From the NCBI GenBank assembly GCA_001898425.1, contig MKTV01000061.1, positions 149,225 to 192,249 on the forward strand: a stretch of DNA of 43,025 nt, written 5' to 3'. Below are positions 1 through 10,100 of the stretch, one piece after another. Origin of the DNA: Rhodospirillales bacterium 69-11 (lineage in GTDB: Bacteria > Pseudomonadota > Alphaproteobacteria > Acetobacterales > Acetobacteraceae). The position numbers and the translations under genes were made by a program. The stretch's first letter is position 1. Each line of letters starts with the position of its first letter. The notes beneath the pieces were generated by a model. The model saw only the letters and a list, made by a program, of their open reading frames with translations, ran no database searches and was not told where the DNA came from.

Positions 1-541
1 CGGCGACACGATACAGCGGCCAATGGAAGCGGCGCCCGAGCGGCAGCTCCTGCATCTGCCAGACGAGCACCTGCACGAAGCGGGGATCGGCGGCGCAGCG
101 CTCCACCTCCTTCGCCGCGAGTTCGGGGCTGTGCATGGGCACGACGATGGAGGCCCGCAGCCGCGGATCGCGATCCAGCCACTCCGCCACGATCCAGTCG
201 TTGATCGCGCGGCAGAAGGCTGCGGCGAGATCTTCGGAGAAAACCGTCGGGGTGCCGTGCAACACATTGCAGATCGCGAAACGCGACTGGAAACCGTCGA
301 GCGCCTGCGCCTGCAGCAAGGAGAGGTCGGTGCCTGCCCGACCCTGCGCCGGCTTCCAGTCGGGACGCGCGTTGATCGGTGCGTTGGGCGGAAAGGCGGC
401 CGCGGTGTAGTCGTCCCGCTCCAGGCCCCGCATCGTCACGTGCTCGCGCCAGTACGCGTCGAGATACGGCAGCAGCACCCGCGTGTTCGGGAGTGCCGGG
501 TGCACGTCGCAGTCGATCGCGCCGGGGGCGGGAACGCTCAA
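1..541 (-). CDS. Amidohydrolase family (ACMSD-like) protein, 5' part only
   Basis: The coding strand runs off the left edge, so only about the first 180 residues are present. The start is a TTG at 541-539, chosen because a GGAGGT ribosome-binding site lies six bases upstream. The N-terminus reads AIDCDVHPALPN, the metal-binding D-x-H strand typical of the amidohydrolase_2 / ACMSD-type TIM-barrel family, followed by LLPYLDAYWREHV and later IVVPMHSPELAAKEVERC, matching the usual early barrel strands of these enzymes. The family includes decarboxylases and hydrolases acting on cyclic or aromatic acids; the substrate cannot be read from this fragment. The gene is divergent from the amino-acid permease, with a 134-bp gap. 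Family call is fairly secure; function is open. Confidence 0.75.
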   Translation of the reverse strand, partial: MSVPAPGAIDCDVHPALPNTRVLLPYLDAYWREHVTMRGLERDDYTAAAFPPNAPINARPDWKPAQGRAGTDLSLLQAQALDGFQSRFAICNVLHGTPTVFSEDLAAAFCRAINDWIVAEWLDRDPRLRASIVVPMHSPELAAKEVERCAADPRFVQVLVWQMQELPLGRRFHWPLYRVA

Positions 542-675
542 GGCCGTACCTCCGCGATTGGTTAACGCGTAGCACAGGCCCGTCCAGGGAGCACGTCAAG
601 GGCGCAAGGCTCACGGAGAGTAGCGCCCGCCCCCCGCGCGCCCTTACGCTTCGCTTGACGAAACGAGGGTGAGTG

Positions 676-2124
676 ATGAGCGACGATAGCGCGGGGGCGT
701 CCACCGTGGCGGCGATGTCCGCACGAGAGAAGCGAGCCTGGCTGGACTCTCACGAGGAGGGTTACGAGAAGGGGTTGAAGCCCCGGCAAATCCAGATGAT
801 CGCGATCGGTGGGGCGATCGGCAGCGGCCTCTTCCTGGGGGCAGGCGGCCGGCTCCAGGCTGCCGGACCAGCACTCGCCGTGGTCTATGCGGTGTGCGGC
901 CTGTTCTCCTTCTTCATCCTCCGCGCGATGGGCGAACTCGTGATGCATCGCCCGACCTCGGGCAGCTTCGTCTCCTATGCGCGCGAGTTCCTGGGCGAGC
1001 GTGGCTCCTTCATCGCCGGCTGGATGTACTATCTGAACTGGGCGATGGCCGGCATCGTCGATATCACGGCCGTCGCGCTCTACATGCATTACTGGCACTC
1101 CCTCGACGGCGTGCCGCAATGGGTCTTCGCGCTCGGCGTCGTCGTGTTGGTCGTCGGCACCAATCTGGTCGGCGTGAAATGGTTCGGCGAGATGGAGTTC
1201 TGGTTCTCCATCGTGAAGGTCGCCGCCCTCGTGCTGTTCCTGGTGATCGGAACCGCGGTGCTCGGCATCGGCCACCCCGTGGGCGGACAGGCGACCGGGC
1301 TGCACCTGATCTCGGAGAATGGCGGCCTGTTCCCGCACGGGGTGCTGCCCGCCATCGTGATCACGCAAGGCGTGGTGTTCGCCTATGCCGGCGTCGAGCT
1401 CGTCGGGATCGCGGCCGGTGAGGCGCAGGACGTGCACAGTGTCCTGCCCCGCGCGATCAACAGCGTGATGTGGCGCATCGCGCTGTTCTACGTGGGATCC
1501 GTGCTGCTGCTGGTCCTGCTGCTGCCGTGGACCGCCTACAGCGCGGGAACCAGTCCCTTCGTCACCTTCTTCCGCGCGCTCGGCGTCCCCGGCATTGGCA
1601 CGGCGATGAACATCGTCGTGCTGACCGCAGCGTTGTCCAGCCTGAACTCCGGCCTCTACTCGACCGGCCGCATACTGCGCTCGCTCGCCATGGGCGGCTC
1701 CGCGCCCGAACGCGTCTCGCGCATGAACGTCCGCAACGTCCCGGCGCAAGGCATCCTGATCACCGCCGTCATCTACCTGGTCGGCGTCGGACTGAACTAC
1801 CTCGTGCCGTCTGAGGTGTTCGAGATCGTCCTGAACGTCGCCTCGCTGGGAATCATCAGCACCTGGGCGTTCATCCTGTTGTGCCACCTGGCGTTCCGGC
1901 GCGCGGTGCGCCGGGGGGAACTGGCCGCGGTGGGCTTCCGGATGCCGTTCGCGCCCGCCTCGAACTGGCTGACGCTCGCCTTCCTGGCGTGCGTGCTGGT
2001 GCTGATGGCGTTCGACTATCCGAATGGCACCTTCACCATCGCCGCGGTCCCGGCCCTGGCGGCGGCGCTCGCCGGCGGTTGGTTCCTGATGAAGGGGTCG
2101 TCCCTGGACCGCCGGCCCGGATAG
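676..2124 (+). CDS. Amino-acid permease, APC superfamily (AnsP/GabP-like)
   Basis: A 482-residue integral inner-membrane transporter of the amino acid-polyamine-organocation superfamily. The hallmark first helix (IAIGGAIGSGLFLGAGG) follows a polar N-terminus with the sequence EKGLKPRQIQMIA, as in the AAT subfamily of proton-coupled amino-acid permeases such as AnsP, ProY and GabP. About twelve hydrophobic segments follow, and length is normal for the family. ATG at 676 is preferred over the GTG three bases earlier because the GAGGG ribosome-binding site sits six bases before it. Substrate is not determinable, although asparagine-type permeases are the closest by eye. The gene ends four bases from the convergent ABC exporter, so the two transcripts must meet here. 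No pathway neighbours hint at the substrate. Confidence 0.88.
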   Translation: MSDDSAGASTVAAMSAREKRAWLDSHEEGYEKGLKPRQIQMIAIGGAIGSGLFLGAGGRLQAAGPALAVVYAVCGLFSFFILRAMGELVMHRPTSGSFVSYAREFLGERGSFIAGWMYYLNWAMAGIVDITAVALYMHYWHSLDGVPQWVFALGVVVLVVGTNLVGVKWFGEMEFWFSIVKVAALVLFLVIGTAVLGIGHPVGGQATGLHLISENGGLFPHGVLPAIVITQGVVFAYAGVELVGIAAGEAQDVHSVLPRAINSVMWRIALFYVGSVLLLVLLLPWTAYSAGTSPFVTFFRALGVPGIGTAMNIVVLTAALSSLNSGLYSTGRILRSLAMGGSAPERVSRMNVRNVPAQGILITAVIYLVGVGLNYLVPSEVFEIVLNVASLGIISTWAFILLCHLAFRRAVRRGELAAVGFRMPFAPASNWLTLAFLACVLVLMAFDYPNGTFTIAAVPALAAALAGGWFLMKGSSLDRRPG

Positions 2125-2128
2125 GCCG

Positions 2129-3946
2129 CTATTGCGCCAGTGCCTGGCTGCGCACCAGCCGCGCATACAGGCCGTCGCGCGCCAGCAGGTCGGCATGGGT
2201 GCCTTGTTCGAGCGCGCGCCCCTCCGCCATGCCCACCACGAGGTCGGCATCGCGCACGGTCGAGAGCCTGTGCGCGATGACGATCGTCGTGCGGTCCTTG
2301 CGGAGCCGAGCCAGGGCGAGCTGTACGGCCGCCTCGCTTTCGGTGTCGAGCGCGCTGGTCGCCTCGTCCAGCAGCAGGATCCGCGGATCGCGCAGCAGCG
2401 CACGGGCGAGCGCGACACGCTGGCGCTGCCCTCCGGACAGGCGCTGCCCGCCGGGGCCGACCCGCGTCTCGTAGCCGTCCGGCAGGGCGCCGATGAAGTC
2501 CGCGGCGGCGGCGGCCGCGGCGGCGGCTTCGACCTCCGCCTGGCTCGCCTCGGGCCGCCCGATCCGGATGTTCGCCGCCACGGTATCGTCGAACAGCAGC
2601 GCGTCCTGCCCGACATAGGCGATGGCCCCGCGAAGGCTCGCGAGCTGCAATGAGCGCACGTCGGCGCCGTCGATGCGCACCGCGCCGGCCGAGACGTCGT
2701 GCAGCCTGGGGATCAGCGCCAGCGCGGTCGACTTCCCGCCCCCCGACGGCCCGACCAGGGCGATGGTCTGCCCCGGCAGCGCGGTGAAGCTCAGCCCGGA
2801 CAGCGCGATCCGTCCGTCGGGGTAGACGAAGCCGACGTCCTCGAAGACGACGTGCCCGCGTCCCTCCGGCAGCGGCGTCGCGTCCGGCGCGTCCGCGATC
2901 CGGGGGCGCTCGTCGATCACGGCGAACACGCGGATCAGTCCGGCCAGCCCCTCCTGCAGCGCCGCGTTCAGGGAGCCGAGTGCGCGGAGCGGGCGGGAGG
3001 CGATGAGGAGAGCGGCCACGAACCCGGTGAAGTTGCCGAGTGTGTGGGTGCTGACCGCGGCCCGCCAGCCCTCGAACCCGATCACGAGCGCCACGGCGGC
3101 GCCGCCCAGGACCTCCAGCATCGGATCGACCCGCGCGCGGCTCCGGGTCATGCGGAGCAGCGCGCGATAGAGCTGGGTGAAGGCCTCGTTCGCGCGCCGG
3201 GACTCGGCATTCTCCATGCCGTAGGCGCGCACCACGCGCGCCTGGGCGAAGCTCTGGTTCAGCAGGGCGGCGGTCTCTCCCACACGCTCCTGCATGCCGC
3301 CCGAGGCGCGGCGGATGCGCTTCCCGATGCGCTGGATCGGCACCGCCGCCAGCGGATAGAGGATGGCCGCGATGAGCGACAGCAACCAGTCGAGATAGAT
3401 CATCGAGGCGACGAGCCCGACGACGGTGATCACGTCGGCGACGCCGTTCACGACGCGGCTGAGCGCCTCCCGCACCGTCGCGGCATCGGTGGTGAAGCGG
3501 GCGGCGAGCTGGGCCGGCGCCTCCCGCTCGACCCGCGCGAGGTCGGCGTGGGCGAGGTGGCTGAACATGCGCCCCTGCAGGCCCCGGATCACCAGGAGCA
3601 CGATCTGCTGCACCTGGACGGTCTGGAAATACTGGGCCGCGGCCTTCACCGCCGTGACGATCACGACCAGGACCGGGATCTGGTAGAGGATCCGCCGGTC
3701 GCGATCGGTGAACATCTGGAACGCGTGATCGATCACCACCGGGTAGAGCGCGGTCGTCCCCGCGGTGAGCGCCGTGAGCACGATCACGAGCGCGATGCGT
3801 GACCGGAAATGCCGGACATGCTCCCGCCAGAGCCGCATCAGGAGGGCGCGGGTGGTGTCGCCCTTGGGCGCGCGGGACGCGTCGCGCTCGGGCGCGGGGG
3901 AGATGTCGCGCGACGTGGTGCCGCCGGAGGAAGGGCTCGCGTCCAT
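2129..3946 (-). CDS. ABC exporter, MsbA/multidrug type (fused membrane and ATPase domains)
   Basis: A 605-residue half-transporter. Residues ~50-330 carry six hydrophobic segments of an ABC type-1 exporter domain; residues ~365-600 form the ATPase with Walker A GPSGGGKST (about residue 397), an alanine-rich insert, signature LSGGQRQ (about 500), Walker B ILLLDEATSALD (about 517) and the switch histidine in VIAHRLST. Length and motifs fit the MsbA/LmrA family, whose members flip lipid A-core or export hydrophobic compounds as homodimers. No lipid-A gene is nearby, so lipid flippase versus multidrug pump cannot be decided. The ATG at 3946 has no clear ribosome-binding site, and the polar first ~35 residues could be partly untranslated. 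Monocistronic by layout. Confidence 0.88.
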   Translation of the reverse strand: MDASPSSGGTTSRDISPAPERDASRAPKGDTTRALLMRLWREHVRHFRSRIALVIVLTALTAGTTALYPVVIDHAFQMFTDRDRRILYQIPVLVVIVTAVKAAAQYFQTVQVQQIVLLVIRGLQGRMFSHLAHADLARVEREAPAQLAARFTTDAATVREALSRVVNGVADVITVVGLVASMIYLDWLLSLIAAILYPLAAVPIQRIGKRIRRASGGMQERVGETAALLNQSFAQARVVRAYGMENAESRRANEAFTQLYRALLRMTRSRARVDPMLEVLGGAAVALVIGFEGWRAAVSTHTLGNFTGFVAALLIASRPLRALGSLNAALQEGLAGLIRVFAVIDERPRIADAPDATPLPEGRGHVVFEDVGFVYPDGRIALSGLSFTALPGQTIALVGPSGGGKSTALALIPRLHDVSAGAVRIDGADVRSLQLASLRGAIAYVGQDALLFDDTVAANIRIGRPEASQAEVEAAAAAAAAADFIGALPDGYETRVGPGGQRLSGGQRQRVALARALLRDPRILLLDEATSALDTESEAAVQLALARLRKDRTTIVIAHRLSTVRDADLVVGMAEGRALEQGTHADLLARDGLYARLVRSQALAQ

Positions 3947-4073
3947 GCGCGGCCGTGTATCAGGCCGGCCGGAGACTGCGAAGGGGGTGAGACCGGCAAG
4001 CTGTCCGCCGCGGATCCTGCCGGGCGATCCTGATGAGGTCCCGTGAGCGAGGGAGGATTCTCCGCGCCGGCTA

Positions 4074-4118
4074 AACCTTTGGTTCAGACTTGACTGCCAT
4101 CGTCCGGCCAGAGATTGG
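4074..4118 (+). promoter_or_regulatory. Candidate promoter/operator of the giant gene
   Basis: In the 245-bp gap between the divergent ABC exporter and the giant gene, an 11-bp perfect palindrome AACCTTTGGTT lies at 4074-4084. A TTGACT hexamer (4090-4095) follows, matching a sigma-70 -35 box. A 17-bp spacer leads to GATTGG (4113-4118), which is a poor -10 box. This is suggestive only: the -35 is good, the -10 is not, and the palindrome may be chance. A start near 4125 would leave a leader of roughly 65 bases. Confidence 0.25.
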
Positions 4119-4191
4119 CAGGCGCCCCACTCCGCTTCACGGCCGGGTGACGTGCGTCCCGCCCGACCATTGGCACGCGAGGACGCTCTTC

Positions 4192-7100
4192 ATGGCAACG
4201 ATGACGGTGGCACAGGCCCTGGCAAGCAGCGCGACAGGCATTACCATCGCCGATACGCCGGCGAACATCGCGGCCGTGGTCTTCAACACTGGCCTTCTCG
4301 CACGGGTCACCGAGTTCACCCTGAGCGGGAATGGTGCCTCCAACGCCAGCGACGCGCGGCTTCTCGCGACGCTGGGCAGCCGGTTCAGCCCGGGGAGCTA
4401 CCGCTACGTCGTCCGTGACACGGTCGCTGCGCTGTCGGACCAGCGCAACGCCGCCGGGCTGGCGATCGCGTCCGCGTTCTCGGTGTTCGACACGGCCACC
4501 AACCTGCTCGCCGCCAGCGGGTCCTCCCTGATGCAGCGGGCCAGCAGCGTCGTGCTCTCCACGGGTGCGTCGCTCACGCTCGCCAACCTGCTGCGCCTCG
4601 AAGCCCTGCCCTCGTTCTCCGTCATGCCGGGGAAGAGCATCACGCTGGCCGACACGGCCTCGAACCTGCTCGCGCTGACGCCTGCGCAGAACCGGCCGGC
4701 GATCAAGGCCTTCCAGGTCGTCGGCACGTCGAATGTCGAGCTTGCCGCCGCCCTCACCCTGAAGGCGCTGCCGAACTTCTCCATCGCGAGCGGGAGCAAT
4801 CTGGTCGTCACCGGAACGGCGGCGGACATGACGTCGGTGGGGAATGCCACCGCCGTCTCGAGCCTCGCCGCGGTCAACGGCGTGGTCATCAGCGTCTCCG
4901 ACACGGTCGCGCACATCCTCCCGGCCGTCTCCGCGCTCACTGGCCTGGTCGCGCGCGCCGCTTCCTCCAGCATCGTCGTGAACGAAAGCGCGACGATCGA
5001 CGCCGCCGGGGCAGCGGGGCTTCTGCCGCTGTTCGGGCGCTTGTTCGTCGCCGCCGGCCGGACCCTCACGCTCGCCGACACGGCGGAGCACCTGCTTGCG
5101 ACCGCGCGCAACGCCGCCTCGCTGGTCCAGGCGACCGCGCTGGCGTCCGATGCGGACGTCACCGCCGCACAGCTCGCGGCGCTGGCCGGAATGCGCAACT
5201 TCGCCGTCCAGGGCGGCGTGAATCTCGCCGTGACCGACACGCTGGCCGCGTTGACGGCGCTCACGGGGCAGCAGCGCGCGCTGGCGAGCGCGGTCGTGGT
5301 GCAGGACACGGCCCAGCACCTGCTGCAGGCGTCGGGCCTGCCCAGCGGCACCACGGCGCTCATCGTCCAGCTCGAGGGCGGGGTCTACACCGCCGCGCAG
5401 GCGGCGCAGATCGGCGGTCTCGCACGCGAGGGACTCGGGTTCACGCTGCAACCGACGGGTGGCGGCACGGAGATCGTCGTCAGCGACACGATCCAGGCGA
5501 TCGCGACCGAATCGGGTCGGCTTGCGGCGTTGATCGGCCACGGCCCCGTCGCCTTCAGCCCGACCGACCACGACGTGACCCTTTCCGCCACGTCCGCCGT
5601 AGCGGTGATCGCGTTGGACGCGCTCGATCTCGCGGCGGCCCGTATATCCGTCTCCGACACGGGTGAGGCGATCACGGCGGCTCGCGCCTCGCTGTTCGCC
5701 GCCGACTTGGTGTCCATCGTGGTCACAGACGGCGTGTTCAGCGGTAACCTGGACGAGTTGCTCGATCCGCGCCTGCATCTCGGCGCCGGCTCCGGGATCG
5801 TCACGATGGGCTTCGCGATGATGGCCCTCGCGAGCACGCCCTCCGCGCATCTGGCCACGGATGCCACCGTGAGCGCCGCGCAGATGATTGCGCTGTCGCT
5901 GCTGTCCGGCTTCGCGGTCGATCCCGGCGTGACGCTCACCGTGGCCGACACGGCCGAGTCCCTCGTCTCCGCCGCGGCAGCGATCGGGTCCTTCGCCACG
6001 GAGATCGTGGTCCAGGACGATGCGAATCTCACGGCGGACCAGGCAACCACGCTGGCCGAACTGCAGGGCGCCGTCGGGCCGCTTCACTTCTCGATGGACG
6101 GCCACACGCTGACGGTCGCGGATTCCGCCGGTCACCTCACCGCGCTGGCCAATGCGGCCGGCGTCGAACTGGCGACGACCGTCGCGCTCGACTCCGACTC
6201 CGTCGTGACCGCGGCGCAGGCGCAGGTCCTGGTCGACCTCGGCGCACGGTTCACCACGGGCGAGCATGGTCTGGTGGTGATCGACACCGCCTCCGCCTTG
6301 TCCGTGCTGGCCGCAAACACCGATGCCGTGACCGCGATCAACGGCTGGGGTGCGCCGGTCCTGCTCTCGGCCGACGCGGTGCTCGATATCGCGGCGGGTC
6401 AGGTCCTGCTGCGCTTCGCGGGATTCGGGTCGGGCGCGCACCGGCTCACCATCGCCGACACCGCCGCCAACCTGCTAGCCGACACCGAAGCGGCGCCGCT
6501 CGCGCTCGCCTCCGCGGTGCGCCTCAGCGCCGATGCCACGGTCACCGCCGCCGCCGCCGCCACGCTGGCCGAACTGCGCAGCTTCGGCACCGGCGGCCAC
6601 GCGCTCACGATCGCGGACACGCCCGCCCAGCTTCTGGGGATGACCAGCAGCGTCGCCGCGCTCGCCACGAGCGAGTCGCTGGTGCCGCGGACCGTTGGCA
6701 ATGCCGCGGACTACACCATCACCGCCGCGCAACTGGGACAGTTGCTGGCCATGCCGCATCTGTCGGCCAGCGGATTCACCGGCCTCATCACCGTGGCCGA
6801 TACCGCGGATGCGCTCGCGGCGCTTGCACCCACCTTCGCGAACGTCACGCTCGGGTCACTGCTCTCGCGCGTCGTCGTGTCGCTCACCGGCGATGCGGTG
6901 CTGGGGGCGACCTCCGCCAGCGCGCTCGCCCAGCTGCCGGGCTTCGCGCTGGGCGGGCACAGCCTGGCGGTTCACGACACGCCGACGGCGCTGCTGTCTC
7001 CGGAAGCCACGACCGGTATCGGAATGGCGACGTCGGTCGGCATCAGCGGGCCGGCGACGGTCGGGGTCGCCGTGTTGACCGCACTCGCGGACCTGCACGC

Positions 7101-10100
7101 ATTCGCCAGCGACGGCTATCCCCTGGTCTGCGCCGACACGCCCTTGGCGCTGCTGGGGCTCGCCTCGCCGGCAGCGGCGCTCGCCGACCGGCTGGAGGTC
7201 GCGGCACCCGCCGGCGACCTGTCCCCCTATACGCTCACCACGGCGCAGTTCACGACGCTCGCCACGACGGCGAAGCTCTCGCTCACCGGCTTCGGCGGGA
7301 CCCTCGTCGTGCGCGACACGCCGTCCGCCCTCGTGGCCCTGGCGACCAGCTTCGCGGCCGCGAGTTCGGGGGCGCCGCTGCTGGCGGCGCGCGCCGCCAT
7401 GGCTGCCCAGCTCTCGCAGGACGGCACCGTGAGCGTGAGCGACCTTCTGGCGCTCGCCGATCTCCCGCAGTTCCAGCTGAACGGCCACAGCCTCGTCCTG
7501 CAGGACACGCCGGCTGCGCTGCTGGCGGCGGGCCTGTCGACGCTCCCGCTCGTATCCTCCATCACCCTGGCCAGCGACGCCCAGCCCTGGATCGTCGACG
7601 CAGCGGAGGCGGCGTTCCTCGCGGCGTTGCCGAACTTCACCCCCGGTTCCACCGGGTTCGTCGTCGTGGATACGGCCCCGGCCATCCTGCTGCCCGGCAA
7701 CGCGGCCGGCCTCGCGCTGGCGACCGGGATCACGCTGAGCGCCGACGCCACGATCACGGCCCTCGATGCCGCCACGCTATACGGCTTGGGCACCTTCACG
7801 GTCGGCACCCACCACCTCACGATCCAGGACGGCGCGGGACGGGTCGCCGCATTGGCGGCAGGGGCCGCCGCGCTCGCGACGGACATCGTGCTGCAAGGGG
7901 ACGCGGTCGTCTCCGCGGCGCAGTTCGCCGCGCTCCGCGCATTGCCGAACCTGTCGACCGGCGGCCACGCCGTGGTCCTCATGGACGATGCGGCCAGCCT
8001 CCTGACGTTGGCGGGCGGCAATCTCGGTTTGGCGACGACCATCGTCCTCGCCAGCAACGCCAGTCTGACGGCCGACGAGGCAGACACGCTGGCGACCATG
8101 CCCAACTTCACCGCGGGCACGGCCCAGATCGCCATCCTGGACACCGCCGCGCATCTGCTGCAGGTGACCGGGAGCGGGTCCCAGCCCGATGACTGGGCGG
8201 GCGAACTGCTCGCGACCACCGTGACGCTCAGCCAGGATGCCACCGTCGACGCCGCCGGCGCCGCGGAGCTCGCCCTGCTGGGCAGCCGCTTCTCCCGCGG
8301 TGGACACGCGCTGGTCGTGTCCGACACCGCCGCAAACCTCACCGCGGCGGCAAACGCCGACGGGGTGGCGCTCGCAACCGCGCTGGTCTTGTCGGGTGAC
8401 GAGCCGGGGGTGAGCGCCGAGACCGCGACACGTCTCGCCGCCCTGAGTGGCTTCGGCAAGGGCGGGCACACGATCACCGTCAGCGATACCGCCGCGGCCC
8501 TGGCCTTCGCCGGCTATGCCGCCGGCCTGGCACTCGCGGATCACGTCCAACTCGCTGCGCCGGCAACGCTGACCGTGGCGGATGCGGCTGCGTTGATCGG
8601 AATGGCGGGCTTCCAGCCGAATGTCGGCGCGGCCCTGCAGATCGCCGATACGCTGCCTCACCTGCTCACGCTCGGCACTCTCTCGCTCCCGCAGCACGAC
8701 GCCGACTTGCGCGCGACCGCGATCGGATTGTCGGAGGATGGAAGCGGTTCGGCTGCGGACCTGGCCAGCCTCGCGGCCCTGCCACAAGCGGCCACATTCT
8801 CGCGCAATGGCCACGCACTGGTCCTGCGCGACTCCGGTGCGCACATCGCCGCCTACGCTCCGTCCGGGAGCGTGATCCCGACCGGGTATGTGATGGTCGG
8901 TGAGGCGACGGTGAGCGCCGCGCAGGCCACGCTGTTGGCGACCCGCGCCGTGGACCTGGACGGGAATGCCCTAACGGTCGCCGATACCGTGTCGGCGCTG
9001 CTCGACGCGGGGAGCATTGCGGGCGAGGCCATCGCCAGCGCCGTGCGCCTCAGCGGGAACGCGACGGCCAGCGTCGCCCAGGCGGACCTCCTGTTCGCGA
9101 TGCCGACGTTCAGCACCGGCGGCTACGTCCTCACGATCAACGGCACCGCCACCGGCCTGCTCGGGCTCAGCACCGCGGCGAAGCAGTTCGCGACCACGCT
9201 CGCCCTGGCGGCGTCGGAGACGGTCGACGTCGCAACGCTCGCGGGCCTCGTGCAGTTCGGCTTCAAGTTCGACCGCGCCGGCCACACCCTCACGGTTCAG
9301 GACGATGCCGCAAACCTGGCGACGCTGAACAGCTTCGAGACGGCGCTCGCCGGGTCGGAGATCCTTGGCACGTCCGCCATCGTCGATGCCGACACGGCCG
9401 AACGCCTGGCCGCGCTGCCCGTCTTCACGCTGGGATCCGGAGTGACGCTCACCGTCCAGGACACGGCGCAGGCGCTGATCGCCCTGTCGGCTGCGGTCCG
9501 CGCAGTCGCCTCGGTCGAGCGGCTCCCACCCGGCAGCGCGATCATCACCGCGGCCGAGGTTGCCGGGCTGCGCGCGCTGCCGAACTTCGTCAGCACGGGT
9601 ACGGCCATCACCGTGCAGCCCGACTCCGTCGCCAACGTGCTGGCGTTCGCCAGCGACGTCGCCGCGATCGGCGCGACGATCGCCGTCTTCGACACGGCAG
9701 CGAACGTCCTTGCGGCCCTCGACGGGCTGCAGGCGCTTCCACCGAACCTGGTCGGCAGCATCACCCTGAGTGACGGCGGCACGCCGGTCATGACCATGAC
9801 CATCGCCACGCTCGCGGCCGATGGCACGGTGCTGTCGGCGATCGTTTCACCGTTCAGCATCACCATCACCGACACGGCGGCGCACATCGCGACGGACCTG
9901 GCGGCCGGCAGCGGTGCGGCCTTGCTCGTCCATCGTACTGCGATCGGCAGCGTGGTGGTGAGTGGCGGCGGGATCGTCGGGCTGACGGATACGGAGGCGC
10001 TGACGGCTGGCGTCGCGGACGGCCCGGCCTCGATCATGGCGAAGCTCAGCGGCAGCACCTTCGTGGTGACCGGCGCCGCGATCGCGCGCCTCGATGCGCT

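Noticed and set aside
562-2616. A 684-codon minus-strand frame across the permease and the ABC exporter end
   Set aside because: Out-of-frame shadow of two well-supported genes; contains a garbled copy of the ATPase motifs' codons in another frame and no domain.
4090-4191. Upstream extension of the giant gene (34 more codons)
   Set aside because: No ribosome-binding site, Arg/Pro-rich and without repeats; it would also swallow the candidate promoter. ATG 4192 with GAGGA is better.
4084-6441. A 785-codon minus-strand frame opposite the start of the giant gene
   Set aside because: Same Arg/Gly/Gln-rich shadow pattern; no recognisable family and no start signal.
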